Shown here in pieces: positions 38,563 to 47,339 of a stretch of DNA of 47,707 nt (within the stretch, counting starts at the first letter, position 1; every line of letters starts with the position of its first letter). The notes below the pieces were generated by a model. That model was given only the letters and a program-made list of their open reading frames with translations, was not told the DNA's origin and did no database searches. The stretch is from positions 1 through 47,707 of the IMG/VR virus record IMGVR_UViG_3300034073_002217. The stretch is one strand, 5' to 3'. Origin of the DNA: a virus. Made by a program: the position numbers and the translations under genes.

Positions 38563-39531
38563 TTAAGAAATAGGACCATTTCTAGTTCCTGTATTTATAT
38601 ATGCTGTAATATTTGAATTGCCTGATACTGCTGGACCTTGTGCACCTGCTGGTCCTGTTGAACCTGTAGATCCAACACCACCGCCAGAACCACCAGAACC
38701 ACCACTAACACCAGAATAATTATCACCTGAAATTCCTGCTGAACCTAAATTACCACCACCACCACCATTGGCTGAAAATGAAGGAAATCCTGGAGCACCT
38801 AAAACACCATTACCTCCAGCACCACCTGTTGTTGCTGTACCTGGACTTCCTGGACTGGAAGATGGTCCTCCAATACCAGCACCACCAGGACCCCCAGCAC
38901 CAGCGGGAGAACCAGCACCACCTCCACCACCACCACCAGCATAGGCAGTATCTATAGAAGGACCTTTTTTATTTGGAATGCTAGAATAGTAATAACCACC
39001 AGCACCTCCACCACCTCCACCACCAGTACCACCAGAACCTCCTGGACCACCAGTACCACCAGAACCACCAGTAAATGTTGCTGATGCATTATCTACATAT
39101 AATATAACTCCTGGGTTTGAATTTGCTGCAAATGCTGTTCCTCCATTACTACCAGTTCCTCCAGTTCCTCCTGTTGCTCCAGGACTTCCACCAGAACCAG
39201 AAGGTGCGGGAGCGCTGTTTGAGAAAAAAGTACCAGGACCCCCTGCTCCACCTGCACCATTAGCACCAGGAGTTCCTGGACTTCCAGCAGGGCCAGTGCC
39301 TCCTGTTATAGTAGAATTATTATCTACATACAAAAATGTTCCTGCTTTCCAACCAGTTCCAGTTCTAAATGCTGGAGTTGTGTTAGATGTTGAACCAATA
39401 TTTGCATTGATAAAACACAATAAATTCAACGGATATAATGGATTTCCTGATGTTGAGTATAAATCAACATTATTTGTTCCGGCAGAAATTGTAACAACTT
39501 TAGTAGGTCTTAAGATTGGTATAATAAACAT
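38563..39531 (-). CDS. Glycine-rich tail-fibre adhesin (gp38-like)
   Basis: 322 residues. The N-terminal 80 (PILRPTKVVTISAGTNNVDLY ... GTFLYVDNNSTITG) form a small beta domain. Residues 80-300 are dominated by Gly-rich runs (GGSGGTGGPGGSGG type) separated by short loops (NPGVILYVDNASATF, YYYSSIPNKKGPSIDTAYA). This resembles adhesins such as T2/S16 gp38, whose Gly-rich motifs form a polyglycine-II sandwich with receptor-binding loops. It follows the 877-aa fibre by one base. It is probably the tip that determines host range. Confidence 0.7.
   Translation of the reverse strand: MFIIPILRPTKVVTISAGTNNVDLYSTSGNPLYPLNLLCFINANIGSTSNTTPAFRTGTGWKAGTFLYVDNNSTITGGTGPAGSPGTPGANGAGGAGGPGTFFSNSAPAPSGSGGSPGATGGTGGTGSNGGTAFAANSNPGVILYVDNASATFTGGSGGTGGPGGSGGTGGGGGGGAGGYYYSSIPNKKGPSIDTAYAGGGGGGGAGSPAGAGGPGGAGIGGPSSSPGSPGTATTGGAGGNGVLGAPGFPSFSANGGGGGNLGSAGISGDNYSGVSGGSGGSGGGVGSTGSTGPAGAQGPAVSGNSNITAYINTGTRNGPIS
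38592..38599 (-). promoter_or_regulatory. Late promoter -10 TATAAATA before 38137-38547
   Basis: Exact TATAAATA inside the 3' end of the adhesin gene, 45 bp before the next start. Confidence 0.5.
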
Positions 39532-42164
39532 TATTTTACATCCGGTAAGAATGATCCATATAGATTTGTACCATCACAAACAAAAGAAAACACATCTCTT
39601 GCTCCTCCTGTTGTTGTTAATGGAGGCGCAACCCCTGCTGTCCATTTAAATACAGAATTCCAAGTCATTGTTCTATTACCGGCACCATCTTGTATAACAT
39701 GAAGAATATATGTACCAATTTTCAAATTGGTTGGTGCACCAAATGTTCTATTTCCACCTAATGTAACTGTAGCAATTTGTCCCAATGCAGTATTCCAACT
39801 AATTGTTGAAGCATCTGTTAATGTTTGTGATTGTACATTTGCTTTTGCAATAGATACTGTGCCAGAAACATCTAGGGTCGTTGCTGGAGATGCAGTTCCA
39901 ACACCAACATTACCATTAGCAACAAAATAAACAGAAGTTCCTATAGTAAAGGTATTTGATATAGATGCATTAGCATAAGTTGCACTGTTTGATGCTATAG
40001 TTGCAATATAAGCAGAATTTACATAAGTGCCAGTAGCATTTGCTATTATACCAGTATTAGCACGAACAGACACGGTTCCTGTACTAGTAATAGTTCCACC
40101 AATCATACCATTGCCAGTTGCTACAGATGTCACTCCTTGGTCATCTGTTGCCCAATAAACAGTGGTTCCGTTTGAGTGTAAAACTTGTCCGGAAGTGCCA
40201 ATACCACCATTTGCTTGTAAACCTACAGAGGTTCCAAGAACAACCCGTGTTGAGTTTGCGGTTACAGATGATCCAACAGATAATGTAGAACCGTTAACTA
40301 CACCAGTATAAACACCAGTAGAATTAGCAATTGTATTTGTGCCAACAGTATGTGATGTTGCATTAACTACACCAGTATAAACACCAGTAGAGTTGGCAAT
40401 TGTTGATGTGCCAACAGTATGTGATGCTGCATTCATTGTTCCTGTAGTATAAACACCAGTAGAATTAGCAATTGTACTTGTACCAACAGTGTGTGATGCA
40501 GCATTAACTACACCGGTATAAACACCAGTAGAATTAGCAATTGTACTTGTACCAACAGTGTGTGATGCAGCATTAACTACACCGGTATAAACACCAGTAG
40601 AATTAGCAATTGTGCTTGTACCAACAGTGTGTGATGCAGCATTCATTGTTCCTGTAGTATAAACACCAGTAGAATTAGCAATTGTGCTTGTACCAACAGA
40701 AAACAACTGTGCGTTTACAGTTCCTATATGATATGCCCCAAGAGTATTAGCAATAAAAGCAGTTCCAATATTATATGCGAAGGCATTTACAACAGTAGAA
40801 TTTGCAACGAATGATGTACCAACAGTATGTGATGCTGCATTCATTGTTCCTGTAGTATAAACACCAGTAGAATTTGCAATTGTTGATGTACCAACAGTAT
40901 GTGATGCAGCATTCATTGTTCCTGTGGTATAAACACCAGAAGTATTTGATATTACTGAAGAACCAACTGTTATTAAAGCAGAATTTACTGATACAGAAGA
41001 ATTTACAAAACCTGTTATTGTTGTATTTCCAGCAGAAAGTGTTGTAACATCACTAACTGCACCTGCTAACGATGATGTTCCGTTTACTCTAAATTTGTGT
41101 GTTGGTGCAGAATTTGAAATTCCAACATTTCCAGAAGTTGTTATGTAAAGAGTTGTTCCTAGTGTGGTTACATTTTGAGTAGATGTTATTCTTAATACTG
41201 ATAAATTTCCACTAAAACTTGCATTTGAAGAAACACTGAGATTAGTTCCACTAAAGGATATATTAGGACTAGAAAAAGATGTATTAGAATTAACGACAAA
41301 AGTGTTTGTTGATATAGTAACAGAACCAATAGTATTTGTAAAAGAATTGTTGGAACTATTAAATACCAGATTTCCATTAAAAGTAACATTTTCATCATCA
41401 CGGACATATTCTGAAGGTATAAGACCCGGAGTAAGACCAAAAGAAGTCCAATATGCTGAAGTTCCGTCAGAAGCAATAATTTCATTTGTATTTCCCGCAA
41501 CACCATCAATTAATATTGTTCCACCAATAGCCAAATTTCCACTGGTATGAAAACCAGAACTATTTACTAAAGATGCTCCATTTACATTCAACCCTCCAGA
41601 AGTAATCAAAGTATTGACAAGATTGTTTCCAACAAAAACCGTTGTCGTATTTTGTAAACTACCACCAGTTCCAGTTGTAGTATTCCCAACAATAAAAGTA
41701 TTAGACCCAACAAAGTTAGTATAAACACCAGTAGAATTGGCAATTGTTGATGTACCAACAGTATGTGATGCTGCATTCATTGTTCCTGTGGTATAAACAC
41801 CAGTAGAATTAGCAATTGTTGATGTACCAACAGTATGTGATGCTGCATTTATTGTGTTAGCATTTATAGATATTGCATTAACACTTGTTGAATTTATAGT
41901 ACCGTAAGAACTGGCATTAATTGTTGTTGCATTTATAGTAGTAGTAGTGATGGTAGTTGCATTGACAAGACCAACATATAACCCAGTTGCATTTGCTGTG
42001 ACGGTGGTTGATACTTGTAAAGAAGTATTTACGAATCCAGTTCCGTTGACGGATAAAGTATGTGTTGGTGATGTATTATTGATACCAACATTAGCACCTG
42101 ATGTTACGATTACGGTATTTGCTACTGTAAGTCCTTTGCGGACTTCAAAGTTCTTGTCTGCCAA
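39531..42164 (-). CDS. Large tail-fibre protein with 23/24-residue repeats
   Basis: 877 residues. N-terminus DKNFEVRKGLTVANTVIVTSGANVGINNTSPTHTLSVNG is a typical fibre anchor region. Two blocks hold near-identical repeats of NAASHTVGTSTIANSTGVYT(TGTM or GVV). A GTSGQVLHSNGTTVYWATDD module and a C-terminal DASTISWNTALGQIATVTLGGNRTF ... GNRTMTWNSVFKWTAG domain follow, as in other marine phage fibres. There is no S74 chaperone. It ends one base into the adhesin gene, so adhesin and fibre are probably one complex. Exact late -10 upstream. Confidence 0.85.
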   Translation of the reverse strand: MADKNFEVRKGLTVANTVIVTSGANVGINNTSPTHTLSVNGTGFVNTSLQVSTTVTANATGLYVGLVNATTITTTTINATTINASSYGTINSTSVNAISINANTINAASHTVGTSTIANSTGVYTTGTMNAASHTVGTSTIANSTGVYTNFVGSNTFIVGNTTTGTGGSLQNTTTVFVGNNLVNTLITSGGLNVNGASLVNSSGFHTSGNLAIGGTILIDGVAGNTNEIIASDGTSAYWTSFGLTPGLIPSEYVRDDENVTFNGNLVFNSSNNSFTNTIGSVTISTNTFVVNSNTSFSSPNISFSGTNLSVSSNASFSGNLSVLRITSTQNVTTLGTTLYITTSGNVGISNSAPTHKFRVNGTSSLAGAVSDVTTLSAGNTTITGFVNSSVSVNSALITVGSSVISNTSGVYTTGTMNAASHTVGTSTIANSTGVYTTGTMNAASHTVGTSFVANSTVVNAFAYNIGTAFIANTLGAYHIGTVNAQLFSVGTSTIANSTGVYTTGTMNAASHTVGTSTIANSTGVYTGVVNAASHTVGTSTIANSTGVYTGVVNAASHTVGTSTIANSTGVYTTGTMNAASHTVGTSTIANSTGVYTGVVNATSHTVGTNTIANSTGVYTGVVNGSTLSVGSSVTANSTRVVLGTSVGLQANGGIGTSGQVLHSNGTTVYWATDDQGVTSVATGNGMIGGTITSTGTVSVRANTGIIANATGTYVNSAYIATIASNSATYANASISNTFTIGTSVYFVANGNVGVGTASPATTLDVSGTVSIAKANVQSQTLTDASTISWNTALGQIATVTLGGNRTFGAPTNLKIGTYILHVIQDGAGNRTMTWNSVFKWTAGVAPPLTTTGGARDVFSFVCDGTNLYGSFLPDVK
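40280..40960 (-). repeat. Tandem 69/72-bp repeats in the fibre gene
   Basis: Near-identical units coding NAASHTVGTSTIANSTGVYT with a TGTM or GVV spacer, differing mainly at third positions. A second block lies at about 41715-41860. Units are close enough for recombination to change their number. Confidence 0.75.
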
Positions 42165-42198
42165 GTTCCTATTCTCCCTTGGTTAGTGTTTTTATTAT

Positions 42199-42206
42199 TA
42201 TTTATA
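42199..42206 (-). promoter_or_regulatory. Late promoter -10 TATAAATA of the 877-aa fibre
   Basis: Exact TATAAATA 35 bp before the fibre start, in the gap to the 912-aa fibre gene. Confidence 0.65.
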
Positions 42207-42207
42207 T

Positions 42208-44946
42208 TTATGCTGCTAATTTTGCTTTAAGTTGTTCTACTTCTTCTGATAATTCTTGTATTGCTTTAATTAGAATAGGAAACATTTTCATTGGATCTGC
42301 TTCCCATTTATCGGGATTTTCTTTATGAACTAATCTGGTATATTCAGCATAACCAAATTGTTGTTCTACTTGATCCAATTCTTGTGCTATGAAACCAAAA
42401 TCTTTTTTACCTTTTCTGGTTCTATCTCTGGTATTCCAATCAAACATAACTGGTCTAACTGCTTTGATATAATTGAGACCAACTGGTATATTTTGGATAT
42501 TTGTTTTATCACGGATATCTGATAGAGATGAAATGGAGGTATCAGCACAACGAAGATTACTTATATTAGCATCACCTAAAGTAAATTCGTTTGATACTGT
42601 TGCTGATGATGGTTGTGCATTATATCCAAGTAATGTATTGTTGGTTCCTGTTGTTATGTTGCTTCCTGCTGTTAGACCAACTGCTGTATTATTAACACCT
42701 GTTGTATTTGAAATTAGAGCATGCCGACCAACTGCTGTATTATTAACACCAGTTGTACTATTAAATAGTGCTCCCTGACCAACTGCTGTATTGTAGTAAC
42801 CTGTTGTATTGTAATATAATGCATTCAATCCAACTGCTACATTATCATAACCAATTGTGTTGGAGTATAACGCATTTTGACCAACTGCTGTATTTTGAAC
42901 ACCTGTTGTATTTGAATATAATGCATTAACACCAAATGCTGTATTGTAGTAACCTGTTGTATTAAGAATTAATGCTTGATAACCAACTGCTGTATTTTGA
43001 ATACCTGTTGTATTTGATAATAATGCATTCAATCCAACTGCTGTATTGTAGTAACCTGTTGTATTGTAATATAATGCATTAACACCAACTGCTGTATTAT
43101 TAGTGCCTGTTGTATTGTAATATAATGCATTCAATCCAACTGCTGTATTATTAACACCTATTGTATTTGAATATAGTGCGTTTAAACCAACTGCTGTATT
43201 ATTAACACCAGTTGTACTATTAAATAGTGCTCCCTGACCAACTGCTGTATTGTAGTAACCTGTTGTATTATTAAATAGTGCTGATCTACCAACTGCTGTA
43301 TTATAATTGCCTGTTGTATTGTAATATAATGCATTCATTCCGACTGCTACATTACTAACACCTGTTATATTTGAATATAGTGCCTGCAAACCAACTGCTG
43401 TATTTTCAACACCTATTGTATTACTTAATAATGCTGATCTACCAACTGCTACATTACTAACACCTGTTGTATTATTATATAAACTTGCAGAACCAACTGC
43501 TATATTATTAATACCTATTGTATTACTTAATAGTGCAGTCATTCCAACTGCGGTGTTATGAGCACCTGTTGTATTTGTAAATAATGCTCGTCGGCCAACT
43601 GCTGTATTATCAGTGCCTGTTGTATTGTTTGCTAGTGTGTTTTCACCGATTGCTGTATTTCTAACACCTATTGTATTATCAAATAATGCTAGATAACCAA
43701 CTGCTGTGTTTTCAATACCTGTTGTATTTGCTAGTAATGATCCTCTACCAACTGCTGTATTATTGTTGCCTGTTGTGTTATTTTGTAATGCTTGCGCACC
43801 AATTGCTGTATTATCAATACCAACTGTATTTGAAAGTAGTGCTGAACCACCAACTGCTGTATTTCTAACACCTGTTGTATTACTTTCTAATGCAGGAGAA
43901 CCAACTGCTGTGTTACTAACACCTGTTGTGTTATTTTCCAGCGAATCTCTGCCAACTGCGGTATTATCATTGCCTGTTGTATTTGCATAAAGTGAATTTA
44001 AACCTACTGCTGTATTTCTAACACCTGTTGTGTTTGATGATAGTGCTGATCTACCAACTGCTGTATTATCATTGCCTGTTGTGTTTGAATATAGTGCTGA
44101 TTGTCCAAGTGCTGTATTATCAACTCCTGTTGTGTTTGAATATAGTGCTGCAAATCCAACTGCTGTGTTATCATTGCCTATTGTATTAAATCTTAATGAT
44201 AATCTTCCAACCGATGTGTTATTACTGCCTGTTGTATTTGCAAATAAAGCACCACGACCAACTGCTGTATTTTCAATACCAATCGTATTTGAATTTAGTA
44301 CTTCTACACCAACTGCTGTATTATTAATGCCTGTTGTATTTGCATTTAGTGCTGATCTGCCAACTGCTGTATTATCATTGCCTGTTGTATTGTTTGCTAG
44401 TGTGCTATCACCAACTGCTGTATTTCTAACACCTATTGTATTATCAAATAATGCTTGAAAACCAACTGCTGTATTATCAACCCCTGTTGTATTTGCACCA
44501 AGTGCTTGACGACCAACTGCTGTATTATCACCGCCTGTTGTATTTGTATATAATGCTGATCTGCCAACTGCTGTATTATTAACACCTGTTGTATTTGAAA
44601 ATAATGCTAGATAACCAACTGCTGTATTATCACCGCCTATTGTATTTGTATATAATGCTTGAAAACCAACTGCTGTATTATTAACACCTGTTGTATTTGA
44701 AAATAATGCTTGACGACCAACTGCTGTATTATCACCGCCTATTGTATTTGTATATAATGCTTGAAAACCAACTGCTGTATTATTAACACCTGTTGTATTA
44801 TCAAATAATGCTTGATAACCAACTGCTACATTACTAATGCCTGTTGTATTATTCTTCAACGCATCAATACCAACAGCAATGTTGGTGCTAGAATAACTAG
44901 CACCATCATAATCCAAAACAACCGAACCTTGGATTTTTATTGCCAT
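42208..44946 (-). CDS. Tail fibre of 17-residue beta-roll-like repeats with S74 chaperone
   Basis: 912 residues. After MAIKIQGSVVLDYDGASYSST about 45 units of 17 residues follow (consensus NTAVGxxALxxNTTGxx) up to about residue 786, with no change in length. The pattern resembles the NxAxG left-handed beta-roll repeats of YadA-type adhesin heads. The C-terminus is a Peptidase S74 chaperone: SDIRDKTNIQ (cut site), PVMFDWN, FGFIAQELDQV, then a coiled coil. It should self-cleave after trimer folding. AAGG precedes the ATG. Confidence 0.88.
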   Translation of the reverse strand: MAIKIQGSVVLDYDGASYSSTNIAVGIDALKNNTTGISNVAVGYQALFDNTTGVNNTAVGFQALYTNTIGGDNTAVGRQALFSNTTGVNNTAVGFQALYTNTIGGDNTAVGYLALFSNTTGVNNTAVGRSALYTNTTGGDNTAVGRQALGANTTGVDNTAVGFQALFDNTIGVRNTAVGDSTLANNTTGNDNTAVGRSALNANTTGINNTAVGVEVLNSNTIGIENTAVGRGALFANTTGSNNTSVGRLSLRFNTIGNDNTAVGFAALYSNTTGVDNTALGQSALYSNTTGNDNTAVGRSALSSNTTGVRNTAVGLNSLYANTTGNDNTAVGRDSLENNTTGVSNTAVGSPALESNTTGVRNTAVGGSALLSNTVGIDNTAIGAQALQNNTTGNNNTAVGRGSLLANTTGIENTAVGYLALFDNTIGVRNTAIGENTLANNTTGTDNTAVGRRALFTNTTGAHNTAVGMTALLSNTIGINNIAVGSASLYNNTTGVSNVAVGRSALLSNTIGVENTAVGLQALYSNITGVSNVAVGMNALYYNTTGNYNTAVGRSALFNNTTGYYNTAVGQGALFNSTTGVNNTAVGLNALYSNTIGVNNTAVGLNALYYNTTGTNNTAVGVNALYYNTTGYYNTAVGLNALLSNTTGIQNTAVGYQALILNTTGYYNTAFGVNALYSNTTGVQNTAVGQNALYSNTIGYDNVAVGLNALYYNTTGYYNTAVGQGALFNSTTGVNNTAVGRHALISNTTGVNNTAVGLTAGSNITTGTNNTLLGYNAQPSSATVSNEFTLGDANISNLRCADTSISSLSDIRDKTNIQNIPVGLNYIKAVRPVMFDWNTRDRTRKGKKDFGFIAQELDQVEQQFGYAEYTRLVHKENPDKWEADPMKMFPILIKAIQELSEEVEQLKAKLAA
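42589..44883 (-). repeat. About 45 tandem 51-bp repeats
   Basis: Each 51-bp unit codes one 17-residue NTAVG repeat; unit length never varies. Variable residues are at fixed places (5-7, 10-12 and the last two). Confidence 0.9.
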
Positions 44947-44949
44947 TTT

Positions 44950-45669
44950 TTACCTTCTAATATTTACTTTATACCATTCGTAAAAATTGCCAATCCATCT
45001 CTTTTCACCAGAATGTCCACAACTTACAACTGGATCAATATAAATCTTTTCACCCATATCAACCCATTTTCTACACATTACAATATCTTCACTAACTAAT
45101 TGTCCATCAATAACTTGAATGTCAAATACCATTCTTGTTGGTTCAGGTTTATGTGGTTCTTTGTATTCAGGACTTGCTTCCCATAGTTTCAATAAAGCAT
45201 CTCTCCTAATACGCATCATTCCTGTACCAACTGCATCTACAATTGATAAACCATTATCTTCAATCTTTAGTTGTGATGTTAATTTAACATTGTATTGTTC
45301 AAAATCACTTTTCTTAACAACAGGTGCACCAACAATACCAACATCATATTCTAACATCCGAAAGAAATCATTTGGATTCCAATCCATATCACAATCAATG
45401 AAGAATAAATCATCAACATTAGAATCTATTGCCATCTTAACAATATCATTCCTTGCTCTTTGAACTAAAGCATCAAAACTCATATAAACAGCAATAACAT
45501 TGATATTTCTTGTTAAACCAATTTTACAGGTTTCCGATAATGCAGATGCATGCCATACATTCACTTTTCCATCATAAGAGGGTGCTGCAAGCATAACAGT
45601 TCGCATTTTAGGTTGTTCAGAAACTTCTGGAGTTTCTGTCTTTACATTTTTCATTTTTTTCATAATCAT
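44950..45669 (-). CDS. Second glycosyltransferase-like protein
   Basis: 239 residues, a paralogue of 3967-4833. VMLAAPSYDG, ARNDIVKMAIDSNVDDLFFIDCDMDWNPNDF (DxD), VDAVGTGMMRIRRDALLKLWE and LVSEDIVMCRKWVDMGEKIYIDPVVSCGHSGEKRW give the GT-A core. It sits between fibre genes, so glycosylation of fibres or receptors is a sensible guess. Two more ATGs within six codons make the exact start uncertain. Confidence 0.68.
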   Translation of the reverse strand: MIMKKMKNVKTETPEVSEQPKMRTVMLAAPSYDGKVNVWHASALSETCKIGLTRNINVIAVYMSFDALVQRARNDIVKMAIDSNVDDLFFIDCDMDWNPNDFFRMLEYDVGIVGAPVVKKSDFEQYNVKLTSQLKIEDNGLSIVDAVGTGMMRIRRDALLKLWEASPEYKEPHKPEPTRMVFDIQVIDGQLVSEDIVMCRKWVDMGEKIYIDPVVSCGHSGEKRWIGNFYEWYKVNIRR

Positions 45670-45677
45670 TCATCCTT

Positions 45678-45995
45678 TTAGTTCAAATCGTTAATATTAA
45701 AATCAGATACTTTTTCTTCGGTTGCTGGTGTATTATGTGCTTCATAGTGAGCATCAAAAATTACATCCATATTTGGTGGCATAAAACCAATCAATTCTGC
45801 TTTTGTGAATTGTGATGTTGTTTTGTTAAGATATTCCACATCTTCTGTATGTGGATATGCACGAGACCATGTTGTTCCATCATTTCTTGTGTGTTTGTAT
45901 ATTACTTCAATATCCCACTTTTTGACAATATTGTCAGCAATATTAACTGTGGGTTGTGCTTTTTTAAGTGTTTTAGTTGTTGAGTACTTTGCCAT
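45678..45995 (-). CDS. Hypothetical small protein of the fibre region
   Basis: 105 residues. Lys-rich start, then KWDIEVIYKHTRNDGTTWSRAYPHTEDVEYLNKTTSQFTKAELIGFMPPNMDVIFDAHYEAHNT. No recognised family. Strong ribosome-binding site GGAGGT six bases before the ATG, and an exact late -10 41 bp upstream. It may be a small virion or fibre-associated protein. Confidence 0.65.
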   Translation of the reverse strand: MAKYSTTKTLKKAQPTVNIADNIVKKWDIEVIYKHTRNDGTTWSRAYPHTEDVEYLNKTTSQFTKAELIGFMPPNMDVIFDAHYEAHNTPATEEKVSDFNINDLN

Positions 45996-46015
45996 TTTCG
46001 ACCTCCGTTGGATTA

Positions 46016-46714
46016 CTAGGCATTGTTGATATTACTATTTATATTATCTATTTGCTTTTGTTGTTCTTTAATTGCTGCAATTAGAAAAGCAATTATTTCA
46101 ATATAGTTAATTGTTTTTGTACCATCTGCTTTTTCGTGTACAATTGAAGGTAGAATTTTCTCAATTTCCTGAGCAATTAAACCATATGAAATGTTTTTAT
46201 TGTTTTTCCATTGAAAAGACACAGGATTGAATTGATTGATTATATCAATTGAATTATTGATTTGTTGAATATTTTCTTTGAGAGAAATATCAGACACATT
46301 ATCAAAATGGACAGCAAAGACTGTATTTGAGGAATTTATATTCCCTGCGACATCTAATGGATATGAAGGACTGCTTGTGCCAATACCAACATTACCATTA
46401 GCAACAAAATAAACAGAATTTCCTACAGTAAAGGTATTTGATATAGATGCATTGGCATATGTGGCAGAATTAGAAGCACCAGAAAAAGAAGTAGAATTGA
46501 TACTAGAATTAACAGAACTATTTCCTATTTTTATATCAGAAAATACAGATAATGATGTTAAATTACTACCTGTTTCAAATATATTTGTTCCGTCAGATGA
46601 ATATAGTTTTCTATCTGTGAGATTGATTGCTAGTTCACCAATGCTTAATGTAGATGTGTTTGGTGCTTTACCAGCAACAGAAGATCTTCGTAATTTGAAT
46701 ATTGTATTGGCCAA
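46016..46714 (-). CDS. Short tail-fibre protein with S74 chaperone
   Basis: 232 residues starting at a TTG with AGGAG seven bases upstream. N-terminal MANTIFKLRRSSVAGKAPNTSTLSIGELAINLTDRKLYSSDGTNIFETG is a common virion-anchor motif. Then SATYANASISNTFTVGNSVYFVANGNVGIGTSSPSYPLDVAG, shared with the 877-aa fibre, and a Peptidase S74 domain (VSDISLKENI, VSFQWKN, YGLIAQEIEKILP). It probably makes a short trimeric fibre. An 18-bp palindrome lies just upstream of its ribosome-binding site. Confidence 0.82.
   Translation of the reverse strand: MANTIFKLRRSSVAGKAPNTSTLSIGELAINLTDRKLYSSDGTNIFETGSNLTSLSVFSDIKIGNSSVNSSINSTSFSGASNSATYANASISNTFTVGNSVYFVANGNVGIGTSSPSYPLDVAGNINSSNTVFAVHFDNVSDISLKENIQQINNSIDIINQFNPVSFQWKNNKNISYGLIAQEIEKILPSIVHEKADGTKTINYIEIIAFLIAAIKEQQKQIDNINSNINNA
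46036..46043 (-). promoter_or_regulatory. Late promoter -10 TATAAATA before 45678-45995
   Basis: Exact TATAAATA within the last codons of the short fibre gene, 41 bp before the next start. Confidence 0.5.
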
Positions 46715-46727
46715 TTTTGGTCTCCTA

Positions 46728-46745
46728 AATCAGTATATACTGATT
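46728..46745. repeat. 18-bp perfect palindrome upstream of the short fibre gene
   Basis: Half-site AATCAGTAT, with no spacer. On the minus strand it ends three bases before the AGGAG of the short fibre gene. It could be an operator or form an mRNA hairpin beside the ribosome-binding site. Confidence 0.6.
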
Positions 46746-46760
46746 GGCAAATATGCCTAC

Positions 46761-47279
46761 TTAAAAAGTACCAGAATCAGTTGATTGTTCTACCAATAAT
46801 TCTGATTTCTTTTTCTTTTGTTTAGAATTAGTATTGTTATGTAACCGTTCTAATTCTTCTGTCTGTCTATTTATTTCTATTTGTAAATCTTTAATTTGTT
46901 TTTCATAATTAGATCTCTCATTAGAGAACTGTATAACCTTGGTTGTTAGTTCGTGTGCTCCAGTCTCAAGTTCTTGGATTTTCTGCTCTAATCTGCTTGA
47001 AACTTCTTTAAACTTGGTTTGTTCTTCTTCCAACCTAGATTTTAACATGTTGTTCTCATTTGTTACCCTTTCAAAAGAGTCTATTGCTTGTTTTCCAATA
47101 TCTTGTTGATTCTGAAAAGCATGTTGCATTTGTTTTATTTGCTCAATTAAATTATTATTCTTTTCACTGAGAATATGTAATTTAATCTCATAATCAACTT
47201 TACTCCTCATGTTTTCAACCAACAACTGTTCTTGTTTTTGTATGTAAAGCAAATGCATATTATCAGAATTTTCGTCCAT
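46761..47279 (-). CDS. Coiled-coil protein of the fibre region
   Basis: 172 residues, helical heptads almost throughout (LLVENMRSKVDYEIKLHILSEKNNNLIEQIKQMQHAF ... LEQKIQELETGAHELTTKVIQFSNERSNYEKQIKDLQIEIN), with a Lys-rich tail. No enzyme motif. It is placed between two fibre genes with GGAGTGAG before the ATG. It may be a fibre-assembly factor, whisker-like protein or scaffold. The fold is clear but the role is not. Confidence 0.7.
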   Translation of the reverse strand: MDENSDNMHLLYIQKQEQLLVENMRSKVDYEIKLHILSEKNNNLIEQIKQMQHAFQNQQDIGKQAIDSFERVTNENNMLKSRLEEEQTKFKEVSSRLEQKIQELETGAHELTTKVIQFSNERSNYEKQIKDLQIEINRQTEELERLHNNTNSKQKKKKSELLVEQSTDSGTF

Positions 47280-47339
47280 GTCTCACTCCATAAATTAGTC
47301 AGTATAAAAATTATCCGTTATATTATAATAGTGTCTATT

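Noticed and set aside
43671-44458. Long + strand frames opposite the 17-residue repeat gene
   Set aside because: The 51-bp repeat keeps the reverse frames open without stops. The products are copies of the repeat antisense and have no start signals.
42589-44883. Regularly spaced repeats that might suggest a CRISPR array
   Set aside because: The 51-bp units are tandem, without unique spacers, and code a continuous 17-residue protein repeat.
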